A stretch of DNA of 64,000 nucleotides from Acetobacteraceae bacterium (lineage in GTDB: Bacteria > Pseudomonadota > Alphaproteobacteria > Acetobacterales > Acetobacteraceae), in assembly GCA_031291725.1 (NCBI GenBank), contig JARLIM010000034.1:124001-188000 (forward strand). The letters are read 5' to 3'. Both the position numbers and the translations under genes were made by a program. The notes beneath the pieces were generated by a model. The model had not been told where the DNA came from, did not search any database, and saw only the letters and a list, made by a program, of their open reading frames with translations. Every line of letters starts with the position of its first letter. Positions within the stretch are counted from its first letter, which is position 1. Positions 36,755 through 45,599 of the stretch are shown here, in pieces.

Positions 36755-37624
36755 ATGCAGAACTCCAAAGATGAACAGGCGACGGGTGCTGAGTCTGATT
36801 CCAGCCCGCATGGCCTGCTCGAACGCACCCTGGGTGTGCTGGAACTGCTCTCTACCCATGCGCGCGGGCTGCAGCTGTTTGAAATTGCCGATCAGCTGCA
36901 CATCCCGCGCAGCGCCACGCATCGCGTGCTGACGGCGTTGGTGGAGCGCAACTATGTGCGGCAGGATCGGGTGGGGGGATCTTACCAGCTCACCGCCCGT
37001 CTGGCCTCGCTCGCCTTCACCTTCCTGGCCGGCAGCGGGGTGACGGATTTCGCGCAGCCGATCCTGGACCGCATCGCGCGCGAGACCGGCGAGTTGGTGC
37101 GTCTGGCCACCGTCGATGGTCGCGAATTGGTGTGGGTGGCGAAGTCGCAGGGTTCCACTTTCGGCCTGCGCTATGACCCGGATATGGGGCAGGTGGCGCG
37201 GCTGTCCTGTTCGGCGTCGGGGCATGCCTGGCTGTCCTGCCTGCCGGAGGAGGAGGCGATTGCCCTGTTGGAAAAGCAGGGTTATGGCAAGCGTCGCGAT
37301 TACGGCCCACGGGCGCCGGAAAGCCGCACGGCGGTGTTGAAATACCTCCGCCTTGCCCGCAAGCGCGGTTACGCCGTCACCGAACAGACCTATACGCCCT
37401 GGATGAACACCATCGCCGTGCCGATCCGTCAGCAAATGGTGGGCGAGGTGATCGGTGCCCTGGTGATCACCGGCCCGCATGTGCGGCTGACCGAGGAGCG
37501 CATGGAGGAATTGGCCCCGATGGCGATGGAGGCGGCGCGTGAACTTTCACTCGCCCTTGCCGCCACGCCGCATCATGCCGCCAATGCGGGGCGCGGCAAT
37601 ATTTTCGCAGGAAATGGAGTCTGA
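36755..37624 (+). CDS. IclR family transcriptional regulator
   Basis: 289 residues: N-terminal winged helix (LQLFEIADQLHIPRSATHRV at about residues 42-61) and a C-terminal GAF-like effector domain (LSCSASGHAWLSCLPEEEA, MNTIAVPIR). IclR proteins respond to small aromatic or sugar-acid effectors. It lies inside the plus-strand operon between the Gfo gene and the epimerase gene and probably binds the two palindromes at 35548-35601. ATG 36755 is chosen; two TTG codons just upstream are alternatives. No strong ribosome site is visible, so coupling to the upstream gene is likely. Confidence 0.87.
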   Translation: MQNSKDEQATGAESDSSPHGLLERTLGVLELLSTHARGLQLFEIADQLHIPRSATHRVLTALVERNYVRQDRVGGSYQLTARLASLAFTFLAGSGVTDFAQPILDRIARETGELVRLATVDGRELVWVAKSQGSTFGLRYDPDMGQVARLSCSASGHAWLSCLPEEEAIALLEKQGYGKRRDYGPRAPESRTAVLKYLRLARKRGYAVTEQTYTPWMNTIAVPIRQQMVGEVIGALVITGPHVRLTEERMEELAPMAMEAARELSLALAATPHHAANAGRGNIFAGNGV

Positions 37625-37628
37625 TCGC

Positions 37629-38507
37629 ATGCGGGTTCTCGTCACCGGCGGCCAAGGCTTTCTGGGTGCCTGGATCATCCGTCGTCTGCACGCGGGCGGC
37701 CATCGGGTGCGGGTGTTCGATCTGGGGCGGAACACCGAGCTGGTGGAGCGCATCGCGGGCACGCTGCCGGAATGGGTGACGGGCGATGTGGCCGACCCCG
37801 CCCAGGTGCTGGACGCCGCGCGCGGTTGCGATGCGATCATCCATCTGGCGGGTATTCTCACCCCCGCCTGTGCCGCCGATCCGAAGCGCGGGGCGGAGAT
37901 CAATCTGATCGGCACGATCAACGTGTTCGAAGCCGCCCGCGCGCTTGGGATTTCGCAGGTGGTCTACACTTCGTCGGCCGCAGCCTTCGGCCCCGAACCC
38001 GGTGCACCGCCCTTTCCGGTGACGCATTATGGCGCGTTCAAACTGGCCTGTGAGGGCTGCGCGCGCGCCTATTGGGAGGAACAGAAGATCGCCTCGATCG
38101 GCTTCCGCCCCTACATCGTCTATGGCCCTGGCCGGGAGACCGGGCTGACGGCTGGCCCGTCGCTGGCCTGCAAGGCGGCGGCGCGTGGGGAGGATTACAC
38201 CATCGGCTACACCGGCGAATCCGGCCTGATCTATGTCGATGACGTCGCTGCCGCCTATGAGGCCGCCGTGCTGGGCACGATCACCGGCGCGCATGTGTTC
38301 AATCTGGAGGGCGTGACGATCAGCACCGCCGATTTCGCCGCTGAAATTCAACGTCAGGTGCAGGGCGCGGCCATCGCCGTCACCGGCCCGAACCTGCCGC
38401 TGCCTGCCAAGATGCTGAAGGACAATCTGAGCGAGGTTCTGCCCGGCCTGCCCACCACCTCGGTTGCCGACGGCATCGCCGCCACCGTCACCTTCTATCG
38501 GGACTGA
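37629..38507 (+). CDS. NAD-dependent epimerase/dehydratase (extended SDR)
   Basis: 292 residues with the nucleotide site VLVTGGQGFLGAWI at the N-terminus, DVADPAQV, HLAGILTPAC, and the catalytic pair in HYGAFK (Tyr-x3-Lys). Related proteins epimerise or dehydrate nucleotide sugars or act as uronate dehydrogenases. GGAG 9 bases upstream of ATG 37629 lies within the end of iclR. Followed after 4 bp by a TIM-barrel gene. The substrate is unknown; membership of the operon suggests a ring-hydroxyl oxidation. Confidence 0.78.
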   Translation: MRVLVTGGQGFLGAWIIRRLHAGGHRVRVFDLGRNTELVERIAGTLPEWVTGDVADPAQVLDAARGCDAIIHLAGILTPACAADPKRGAEINLIGTINVFEAARALGISQVVYTSSAAAFGPEPGAPPFPVTHYGAFKLACEGCARAYWEEQKIASIGFRPYIVYGPGRETGLTAGPSLACKAAARGEDYTIGYTGESGLIYVDDVAAAYEAAVLGTITGAHVFNLEGVTISTADFAAEIQRQVQGAAIAVTGPNLPLPAKMLKDNLSEVLPGLPTTSVADGIAATVTFYRD

Positions 38508-38511
38508 TCCT

Positions 38512-39321
38512 GTGATCCTCGGCGCACATACCTTCGGCTATGTCTGGCACAGCACGCCGGAGGCGGCGTTTGATGCCATCGCCGCGCTTGGCATCCGTCA
38601 TGTGCAATTAATGGCCACCGCGCCGCATTTCGACCCGTGGGTGGTGGATATGCCGCGCACCCGACGTTTGCGTGCGTGTCTGGCGCGCAACGGTCAGACC
38701 GCCCTCGCGCTCGATCTGGCCAGCAGCGACATGAACCTGGCAAGCCCGGCACCGGATGTGGTGGCGTTTGCGCGCGATGCCTATGCGCGGGCGATTGCGC
38801 GGGCGGCGGAATTGGGCATGCCGTGGGTGTGCATCGGCTCCGGGCGCAGGCATGGGCTGTTGCCGCATGTCAATGTGCAATTGATGGAGCCATTCCGCCG
38901 CGCCTTCGCCTATCTGCACCGCGAAGCCGACCGCCAGGACGTGAAGCTGATCCTGGAGAACCACCCGCATGGTCTGCTCTACACCGCCGACCAGATGGCG
39001 TCGTTCCTCGATGCGGAAGGCTATGATGATGTGCCGATCATTTATGACGTCGCCAATGCGGCATTCGTTGATGAAGATCCGGTGGAGGGTCTTGCACGGC
39101 TGAAGGGCAAGATTGGAATTGTCCATCTCTCGGATGCGCCCAAGGGCCGTTGGGGGCATGATCCGATCGGCAGCGGCGACATCGATTTCGGCCGGATTTG
39201 CGCGGCTTTGGTCGGGCAGGGCTATGACGGTCACGTGGTGCTGGAGATTTTGTGTAGCACACCAAGCGAAGGTTTGCGTGATGGTGCGGCCCGTCTGCGC
39301 GCGATGGGGTTTGCGTTCTGA
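38512..39321 (+). CDS. Sugar-phosphate isomerase/epimerase-like TIM-barrel enzyme, second copy
   Basis: 269 residues starting at a GTG 4 bp after the epimerase stop. TIM-barrel AP_endonuc_2 pattern with metal-ligand-type segments LILENHPHG (Glu), IIYDVANAAF (Asp), IVHLSDAPKGRWGHDP (His) and VVLEILCS (Glu). Within the superfamily, dehydroshikimate dehydratases, inosose isomerases and tagatose epimerases share this layout. It differs strongly from the enzyme at 25519-26319, so the two probably catalyse separate steps. A 112-bp gap with its own ribosome site separates it from the next flavoprotein gene. Confidence 0.77.
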   Translation: MILGAHTFGYVWHSTPEAAFDAIAALGIRHVQLMATAPHFDPWVVDMPRTRRLRACLARNGQTALALDLASSDMNLASPAPDVVAFARDAYARAIARAAELGMPWVCIGSGRRHGLLPHVNVQLMEPFRRAFAYLHREADRQDVKLILENHPHGLLYTADQMASFLDAEGYDDVPIIYDVANAAFVDEDPVEGLARLKGKIGIVHLSDAPKGRWGHDPIGSGDIDFGRICAALVGQGYDGHVVLEILCSTPSEGLRDGAARLRAMGFAF

Positions 39322-39433
39322 ATCTGCGAATTGTCCAACTCTCTCTCGCCTCTATCCATTCCCTCCGCTGCGCCGTGCCGTAGACTGGCCGGCATGAACA
39401 AGACGCCTGCGGGCAGTCGGGGAGGAATGATCC

Positions 39434-41134
39434 ATGTCCCAGAATCGGGTGCGGGAATGTGACGTGCTGGTGATTGGCGCGGGGGCCGGCGGTCTTTCCA
39501 CCGCCATCGTCGCCGCCAAGCACGGCTTGAAGGTGATCGTGGTGGAAAAGGCCCCGGTCTTTGGCGGCACCACGGCGTTCTCCGGTGGCGTGCTGTGGAT
39601 TCCGGGCAACAAGACCTGCCCGGCGGCGGCGCAGGATACGCGGGCGGCGGCGGTTGAATATCTGAAGAACGAGACCGGCAATTTCTACAACGAGGAAGCC
39701 GTCAACGCCTTCCTGGATAACGGTCCGAAGATGCTCGACTGGTTCGAGCGCGAGACCGAGGTGAAATTCGTCCCCACGCTTTACCCGGATTATCATCCCA
39801 CTGTTGGCGGTGGCGTGGATGTGGGCCGCTCGGTGCTGGCCAAGCCGTTCAATCTGACGGCGTTGGGCCGCGACATGAAGCGTCTGCGCCCACCGCTGGC
39901 CACGATCACCTTCATCGGCATGATGTTCAATTCGTCCAATGCCGATCTGAAGCATTTCTTCAACGCGACCAAATCGCTGACATCGGCGATCTACGTGGCC
40001 AAGCGGCTCGGTTCGCACGTGATGGATCTGGTGAAATACGGCCAGGGCGTGGAAGTGACCAGCGGCAACGCACTCGCCGCCCGGCTGGCGAAATCGGCGT
40101 TGGATCTGGGCATTCCGATCCTGACATCCGCGCCCGCCAAGCAATTGCTGATCGAGGGCAACGCGGTCAAAGGCGCTGTGATCGCCACGCCGGAAGGTGA
40201 GATCACCATCCATGCCAGCCGGGGCACTGTGCTGGCCGCCGGTGGGTTTCCGCATGATCTGAAGCGTCTGGCCAAGGCGTATGCGCATGTCGCCCGTGGC
40301 GGCGAACATGTCTCGCCCACGCCCACCGACAACACCGGCGATGGCGTGGCGTTGGCCGAGCAGGCGGGTGGGCGGTGTGAGATCCGGCTGGCGGCACCCG
40401 CGGCGTGGATGCCGGTCTCCCTGGTGCCGCGCGGCGCGGGTAAGTTCGGCGTCTTTCCGCATCTGCTCGACCGCTATAAGCCGGGCGTGATCGCGGTCAA
40501 CCGCAAGGGCCGTCGCTTCTGCAATGAGAGCGAATCCTATCACGATGTGGGCGCCGCGATGATCGCCACCTGTGAGGGTGAGACAGAGACGGCGGCGTGG
40601 CTGATCTGCGATCACCCGACGATGCGCAAATACGGTCTGGGTTATGCCAAACCGGCTCCGGTGCCGATCCAGCCCTTCATCGCCAATGGCTATGTCACGC
40701 GCGGTAAGACTTTGCGGGATCTGGCGCGGCAATTGGGGATGGATGCCGATGGTCTGGAAGGGACGGTCGCCCGTTTCAACACCGATGCGGTGAATGGCGA
40801 AGACCCGGAATTCGGGCGCGGCTCCACGGCGTTCAATCGCTATCTGGCCGACCCGGAGAACAAGCCCAACCCCTGTGTGGCGCCGATCCGGCAGGGGCCG
40901 TTCTACGCGGTCAAGATGGTGATGGGCGATCTGGGCAGCTTCGACGGGCTGACCACCGACCCGATCGGCCGCGTGCTCAACCAGCAGGATCAGCCGATTG
41001 CCGGGCTGTATGCGGTGGGCAATGACCGCGCGAGCATGATGGGCGGCAATTATCCGGGGGCGGGCATCACGCTCGGCCCGATCATGACCTTCGGCTACAT
41101 CGCAGGCCGCCATCTGGCGGGCGTTGCGGAATAA
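39434..41134 (+). CDS. KstD-like FAD-dependent dehydrogenase (flavoprotein 3)
   Basis: 566 residues, third member of the paralogous set: CDVLVIGAGAGGLSTAIVAA for FAD, VFGGTTAFSGGVLWIPGN, central cap domain, QGPFYAVKMVMGDLG with the presumed catalytic Tyr, and GGNYPGAGITLGPIMTFGY. GGAGGA is 7 bases before the ATG at 39434. It starts a second plus-strand group (flavoprotein, NIPSNAP, two SDRs, AraC). By eye it is closer to flavoprotein 1 than to flavoprotein 2. The presence of three such enzymes on both arms of the divergent cluster suggests repeated ring desaturation. Confidence 0.82.
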   Translation: MSQNRVRECDVLVIGAGAGGLSTAIVAAKHGLKVIVVEKAPVFGGTTAFSGGVLWIPGNKTCPAAAQDTRAAAVEYLKNETGNFYNEEAVNAFLDNGPKMLDWFERETEVKFVPTLYPDYHPTVGGGVDVGRSVLAKPFNLTALGRDMKRLRPPLATITFIGMMFNSSNADLKHFFNATKSLTSAIYVAKRLGSHVMDLVKYGQGVEVTSGNALAARLAKSALDLGIPILTSAPAKQLLIEGNAVKGAVIATPEGEITIHASRGTVLAAGGFPHDLKRLAKAYAHVARGGEHVSPTPTDNTGDGVALAEQAGGRCEIRLAAPAAWMPVSLVPRGAGKFGVFPHLLDRYKPGVIAVNRKGRRFCNESESYHDVGAAMIATCEGETETAAWLICDHPTMRKYGLGYAKPAPVPIQPFIANGYVTRGKTLRDLARQLGMDADGLEGTVARFNTDAVNGEDPEFGRGSTAFNRYLADPENKPNPCVAPIRQGPFYAVKMVMGDLGSFDGLTTDPIGRVLNQQDQPIAGLYAVGNDRASMMGGNYPGAGITLGPIMTFGYIAGRHLAGVAE

Positions 41135-41148
41135 AGGGGAGAGCGACG

Positions 41149-41490
41149 ATGTATCCAGCCAAAGCCATTGTGGACCTGCGCGTCTACACCATTCGGCTGC
41201 GCAAGATGGGCGCGTTTCTGGAGGTGTTCGACCGCCTCGCTATGCCAGTGCAGCTGAAATATCTCGGCGCGCCGTTGGGCATCTACACCTCCGCCGTCGG
41301 CCCGCTCAATCAGGTGACGCATCTGTGGGGCTTCGACGATATGGGCCAGTTCGAAGCCGCCCACGCCGCGCGGGATAAGGACCCGGATTGGCCAGCCTAT
41401 CTCCAGGCGAGCGCCGATCTGATCCTGGCGCAGGAAACCCGGCTGATCCGGCGCGCACCGATGGCGTCGATGGAAGGGCTGAAGGCATGA
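41149..41490 (+). CDS. NIPSNAP family protein
   Basis: 113 residues with the NIPSNAP pattern: DLRVYTIRLRKMGAFLEVF, a central LGIYTSAVGPLNQVTHLWGF, and the DPDWPAYLQAS tail. These are small dimeric alpha/beta-barrel proteins that recur in catabolic operons for aromatic and alicyclic compounds; their biochemical role is mostly unknown. Its stop overlaps the following SDR start (ATGA). Confidence 0.82.
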   Translation: MYPAKAIVDLRVYTIRLRKMGAFLEVFDRLAMPVQLKYLGAPLGIYTSAVGPLNQVTHLWGFDDMGQFEAAHAARDKDPDWPAYLQASADLILAQETRLIRRAPMASMEGLKA

Positions 41491-42299
41491 AAAGCGGTCC
41501 CAGCCATTGGCTTGAACTTGAGGCCAAGACCTGTGTCGTCACCGGCGCGGGTGGTGGGCTTGGCATTGCGCTGGCGGTGAATTTCGCCGGCGCCGGTGCC
41601 CGTGTGGTGATGCTCGACCGCAGCCCGACGCAACTGGCGATGGCCGCCGGTGAGGTGCTGCGCCTGACCGGCACCGAGGCGCACACTGTCACCTGCGACG
41701 TCTCCGATCCCGGCAGTGTGGCCGAGGCGGCGCAGACGAGCGAGCGTGTGGCGGGGGCTGCCGATATTCTGATCAACAACGCCGCCCTGCTGCGCCCCGG
41801 TGCGTTGGACACGTTGACGCTGGAAGATTGGAACACGCTGCTTTCGGTCAATCTCGGCGGCTATTTCCTGTGTGCGCAGGCGTTCGGCAAACAGATGAAG
41901 GGTCGGGGTGGGGCGATGGTGCATGTGGCCTCGATTTCGGGCAGCCATCCGCAGGGGGTGAGCGGCGCCTATTCGGTGAGCAAGGCGGGCATCATCATGC
42001 TCTCGCGCCAGATTGCCACCGAATGGGGGGGCGACGGCATTCGCTCCAACGTCGTCTCGCCCGGCATGGTCGAGACGCCGATGAGCGCGCCGTTTTATGC
42101 CACACCCGGCGTGCGCGAGAAGCGCTCGGCGGTGATCCCGGTGGGCCGCATCGGTCAGCCGCAGGACATTGCCGACGCGGCGCTGTTCCTGGCCTCGGCG
42201 CGCGCGTCCTATATCAATGGCGATGAGATCGTCGTCGATGGCGGCTATACCCGCCAGTTGATGAACCTGATCCCGCGCCCTGGCTTTGAGAAGAGTTGA
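41487..42299 (+). CDS. Short-chain dehydrogenase/reductase
   Basis: 270 residues, classical SDR: TGAGGGLGIA cofactor motif, NNAALL, and the YSVSK catalytic Tyr/Lys, ending with NGDEIVVDGGYTRQ. The ATG at 41487 overlaps the NIPSNAP stop. A longer frame upstream lies within the NIPSNAP gene and is rejected. Acts on an alcohol/ketone of the pathway; followed by a second SDR 2 bp on. Confidence 0.83.
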   Translation: MKSGPSHWLELEAKTCVVTGAGGGLGIALAVNFAGAGARVVMLDRSPTQLAMAAGEVLRLTGTEAHTVTCDVSDPGSVAEAAQTSERVAGAADILINNAALLRPGALDTLTLEDWNTLLSVNLGGYFLCAQAFGKQMKGRGGAMVHVASISGSHPQGVSGAYSVSKAGIIMLSRQIATEWGGDGIRSNVVSPGMVETPMSAPFYATPGVREKRSAVIPVGRIGQPQDIADAALFLASARASYINGDEIVVDGGYTRQLMNLIPRPGFEKS

Positions 42300-42301
42300 G
42301 C

Positions 42302-43069
42302 ATGACCGATGCCCCCGTCGCCCTGATCACCGGCGCTGCCGACGGCATCGGTTTCGCCATCGCCAGCCGGATGGCGCAGGCCGGGTGTCGGGTGGTGATC
42401 GCCGATCTGGATGCAGCGACTGCCGCCACGAAAGCGGCATCGCTCGGCCCGGAGCATCTGGGGCTGGCGATGGATGTGACCAGCGAGACGGCGGTGGAAG
42501 ACGGCATTGCCGCCGCCATCGCCCGGTTCGGGCGGCTGGATATCGCGGTGTGCAATGCGGGCATCGGCGATACCCATCTGCCCAGCCTGGAGCAGGATAT
42601 TGCCAGCTTTGATCAGGTGTTGCGCGTGCATCTCAATGGCACCTTCCTGGTGGCGCGGGCGGCGGCGCGGCAGATGATCGGGCAGGGCCGTGGGGCCATT
42701 CTCACTGTCAGTTCGATTGCGGGCATCACCGGCCTGCCGCGTCGCAACGCCTATGGGGCGGCGAAGGCGGGGATTGCGGCGATGACCAAGGCGATGGCGT
42801 GCGAATGGGGGCCGCAGCATGTGCGGGTGAACGCCATCGCGCCCGGCTACACACGCACCGCCCTGGTGGCCAAATTGATCGATGCCGGGCGGATCGACGA
42901 GGCGAAACTGCGTCGTCGCACACCGATGGGGCGTTTGGCCGATCCGGCAGAGATTGCCGAAGCGGCGTGGTTCCTGTGCTCGCCAGCAGCGTCGTTCATC
43001 ACCGGCGCGGTGTTGTCGGTCGATGGCGGGTGGGCGGCGTTCGGGGATGCGGGAGATGCCCATATCTGA
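42302..43069 (+). CDS. Short-chain dehydrogenase/reductase, second copy
   Basis: 255 residues, classical SDR: TGAADGIGFAIA, CNAGIG (the NNAG motif reads CNAG), YGAAK catalytic pair, and the end TGAVLSVDGGWAAFG. The ATG at 42302 is 2 bp after the previous stop. It resembles its neighbour only at the fold level, so it is not a fresh duplication. Substrate not deducible. Confidence 0.82.
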   Translation: MTDAPVALITGAADGIGFAIASRMAQAGCRVVIADLDAATAATKAASLGPEHLGLAMDVTSETAVEDGIAAAIARFGRLDIAVCNAGIGDTHLPSLEQDIASFDQVLRVHLNGTFLVARAAARQMIGQGRGAILTVSSIAGITGLPRRNAYGAAKAGIAAMTKAMACEWGPQHVRVNAIAPGYTRTALVAKLIDAGRIDEAKLRRRTPMGRLADPAEIAEAAWFLCSPAASFITGAVLSVDGGWAAFGDAGDAHI

Positions 43070-43112
43070 CGGAATTGTTGCGCGACATGGCGGGCAGGGG
43101 CAGCATGAAGAC

Positions 43113-44015
43113 ATGTCCAAGGCACCGGCCATTCCGCGCTTCTTCCTCTACGGCGAGCCGCCCGTGGATGTGGAATTGGATTTCCTCCATGTCGAGCGCA
43201 TTCATGCGCGCTCCGGCAAGCATGATTGGCTGATCCCGCCGCATGCGCACCCCGAACACACGCAGATTCTGCTCGTGCAGCAGAATGGCGGATCATTTCG
43301 GGTGGATGGTCAGGATTTCCCCGCTCTGGCACCCAGTCTGATGCTGATTCCGGTGGGGATGGTGCACGCGATCAGCTTCTCCCCCGGCACGGACGGCGTG
43401 GTGGCAACGATTGCCAACGCCTATCTGCGCGAGGTGGCGCGGCTGGAGCCTGCCGTGTTGAATGCGATCCGCACACCGGCCAGCCACGCACTCCCCCCCG
43501 GATCGGCCGCGCTGCTGGAATTATCCAGCGCCTTCGAGGCCATGCTGCGCGAATTCATCTGGCACGCACCGGGGCGCCGGGCGGCGATTGCAGCGCATCT
43601 GCAACGGGTTTTGGTGGAATTGCTGCGTCTGGCCGTGCCGGAGGAGCCGGACGCGGCCGGGGTGGTGCGACGCAATCTCGATCTGGTGCATCGCTATCGC
43701 GAGTTGATCGAGCGGCATTTCCGCGAGCGGCATCTGATCGCCTTTTACGCCGATCGTCTGCGGGTGACATCGGCGCGGTTGAACGTGGCGTGCCGGGATG
43801 CGGCGGGGAAATCGGCGACCAATGTGTTGTTCGACCGGGTGGTGATCGAGGCCAAGCGGCATCTGCACTACACCAATCTTGGGGTGGCGGAGATTGCGCA
43901 CGCGCTGGGATTTGCCGATGCCGCCTATTTCTGCCGGTTCTTCACCCGGCGGTCTGGGGTTGCCCCCAGCCGCTTCCGCAGCGAGCGGGTGATTTCACGC
44001 AAGGCGGCGGAGTAG
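43113..44015 (+). CDS. AraC family transcriptional regulator (PobR-like)
   Basis: 300 residues: an N-terminal cupin (HAHPEHTQILLVQQNGG with metal-ligand-like His) and a C-terminal AraC double helix-turn-helix (LIAFYADRLRVTSARLNVAC ... VAEIAHALGFADAAYFCRFF). This layout is that of PobR-type activators that sense aromatic or cyclic acids. It ends the plus-strand cluster 43 bp after the second SDR and finishes one base before the convergent eda stop. Start ATG 43113 is uncertain because the ribosome site is weak; an earlier in-frame ATG at 43047 would overlap the SDR gene. Confidence 0.82.
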   Translation: MSKAPAIPRFFLYGEPPVDVELDFLHVERIHARSGKHDWLIPPHAHPEHTQILLVQQNGGSFRVDGQDFPALAPSLMLIPVGMVHAISFSPGTDGVVATIANAYLREVARLEPAVLNAIRTPASHALPPGSAALLELSSAFEAMLREFIWHAPGRRAAIAAHLQRVLVELLRLAVPEEPDAAGVVRRNLDLVHRYRELIERHFRERHLIAFYADRLRVTSARLNVACRDAAGKSATNVLFDRVVIEAKRHLHYTNLGVAEIAHALGFADAAYFCRFFTRRSGVAPSRFRSERVISRKAAE

Positions 44016-44016
44016 A

Positions 44017-44652
44017 TCACACCGCCAGTGTGGCCATTGCGCGGCGGGCGCGGTCTTCGATGCCGGCCCAGTTGCCCGCGCGCATATCGGCCAAGGGGGC
44101 TATCCACGAACCGCCAACGGCGACCACGTTGGGCAGGTTGAGATAGTCGCGCATATTGGCTTCCGTCACGCCGCCGGTGGGGTTGAAGCGCATCGCCGGG
44201 AACGGGCCGCCAAACGCCTTCAACGCGCCGACGCCGCCGACCTGTTCGGCGGGGAACAGCTTGACCACGCCATAGCCACGGATCATCGCCTGAATCAGTT
44301 CTGAGGCGGTGGCGATGCCCGGCACGAACGGCACGCCGAGCGCCATTGCCGCATCGAGCAATTCCACCGTCGCGCCTGGGCTGAAAGCGAAGGGCAGTTC
44401 CAGATCGCGCGCCAATTCCAGATCGCGACGTTGGGTGACGGTGCCCAGGCCGACAATGGCTTGCGGCACCTTCTCGCGGATCAACTTCGCAGCAGGCGCA
44501 CCGGCGGCGGTGCGCAGGGTGATTTCCAGCGTGCGCACGCCACCGGCCACCAAGGCGCGGGCGAGCGGGATGGCGTGATCGACGCTTTCGATGGTCAGCA
44601 CCGCGACCAGTCTGGCATCCGACAGCAGATCGGCGAGGGGGGTGGCGGTCAT
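44017..44652 (-). CDS. eda: 2-dehydro-3-deoxy-phosphogluconate (KDPG) aldolase
   Basis: 211 residues, the normal size. KDPG aldolase splits KDPG to pyruvate and glyceraldehyde-3-phosphate. The Schiff-base Lys is in VVKLFPAEQVGG, the general-acid/base Glu in LEITLRT, and GLGTVTQRRDLELA and FNPTGGV bind phosphate and carboxylate. The ATG at 44652 overlaps the kdgK stop by 4 bp. Last gene of gntR-kdgK-eda. Confidence 0.93.
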   Translation of the reverse strand: MTATPLADLLSDARLVAVLTIESVDHAIPLARALVAGGVRTLEITLRTAAGAPAAKLIREKVPQAIVGLGTVTQRRDLELARDLELPFAFSPGATVELLDAAMALGVPFVPGIATASELIQAMIRGYGVVKLFPAEQVGGVGALKAFGGPFPAMRFNPTGGVTEANMRDYLNLPNVVAVGGSWIAPLADMRAGNWAGIEDRARRAMATLAV

Positions 44653-45599
44653 ACGGATTCTCCTGGAAATGACATCGCGGGCATGGCGGCTTGCGGGATG
44701 ATCGCCCCGCGATGTTGCACCACGGTGCCAGCCAGACGGTGCCCGGCGCGAGCGGAATCTTCCGGCGAACAGCCCGACCGGCGGGCGGCCATATAGGCGG
44801 CGGCGAAACTGTCGCCGGCGGCGGTGGTGTCGAGCACATGCTCCACCGGGGCGGCCTGGACGAAGCAGCGTGCGCCGGGGGTGATGACGTGACAGGCGGG
44901 CGAGGCGAGTTTGATCACGCACTCCGCCACATTGGCCGCTTGCAGCCGGGCGGCGACGATGTCTGCGTCGTCGCTGCCGAACACGCCTGCATGGTCTTCC
45001 ACACTCGCCAGCACCAGATCGCTGGCTTCGAAGGCGGCGGTGTAGATTTCGCGCGCCAAGGCCAGGTCCGGCCAGCCGCGTGCACGGAAATTGGTGTCAA
45101 AGACGATCTTCACCCCACAGTCGCGCGCGGTCGCCAGCCCGGCGAACAGGCGCGCACGGCTGGATGGGTCGAACAGCGAGAGCGTGATGCCGGAGACATA
45201 GATCATCCCGGCCTTGACGAACGCCGCCTCGATCTCGCCGATCTCCGGCAGGGTGAACAGCCGCCGCACCGGGGCGGAATCGCGCCAATGGTGAAAGCTG
45301 CGTTCGCCCTGCGCGTCGGTGCGGATCAGATACAGGCCGGGCAGGGCCGCCTTCACACGCGGCACCAGCGAGATGCCGATGCCCTCCGCCTGCCACGCCG
45401 CCAGCATCTCATCGCTGAAGGCGTCATGGCCGAGCGCTGTGACGTAGTCCGTCGGTACGCCGAGCCGGGCGAGATAGAGGGCGGTGTTGAGGGTGTCGCC
45501 ACCGAATGCGCGGGTGATCATGCCGTCCGGGCGTTCGGACAATTCGATCATGCATTCGCCGATGCACAGCACCGGACCCAAAGGTGTTTCAGCTGGCAA
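44649..45599 (-). CDS. kdgK: 2-keto-3-deoxygluconate kinase (PfkB family)
   Basis: 316 residues of the ribokinase/PfkB family: CIGECMIELSER at the N-terminus, FGGDTLNTALYLARLG, and the anion-hole motif DTTAAGDSFAAAYMA with the catalytic Asp. It phosphorylates KDG to KDPG for the aldolase encoded next. The start is TTG at 45599, supported by GGAG 7 bases upstream and by an 11-bp overlap with the end of gntR. A later ATG would remove the substrate-binding strand. Confidence 0.9.
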   Translation of the reverse strand: MPAETPLGPVLCIGECMIELSERPDGMITRAFGGDTLNTALYLARLGVPTDYVTALGHDAFSDEMLAAWQAEGIGISLVPRVKAALPGLYLIRTDAQGERSFHHWRDSAPVRRLFTLPEIGEIEAAFVKAGMIYVSGITLSLFDPSSRARLFAGLATARDCGVKIVFDTNFRARGWPDLALAREIYTAAFEASDLVLASVEDHAGVFGSDDADIVAARLQAANVAECVIKLASPACHVITPGARCFVQAAPVEHVLDTTAAGDSFAAAYMAARRSGCSPEDSARAGHRLAGTVVQHRGAIIPQAAMPAMSFPGESV

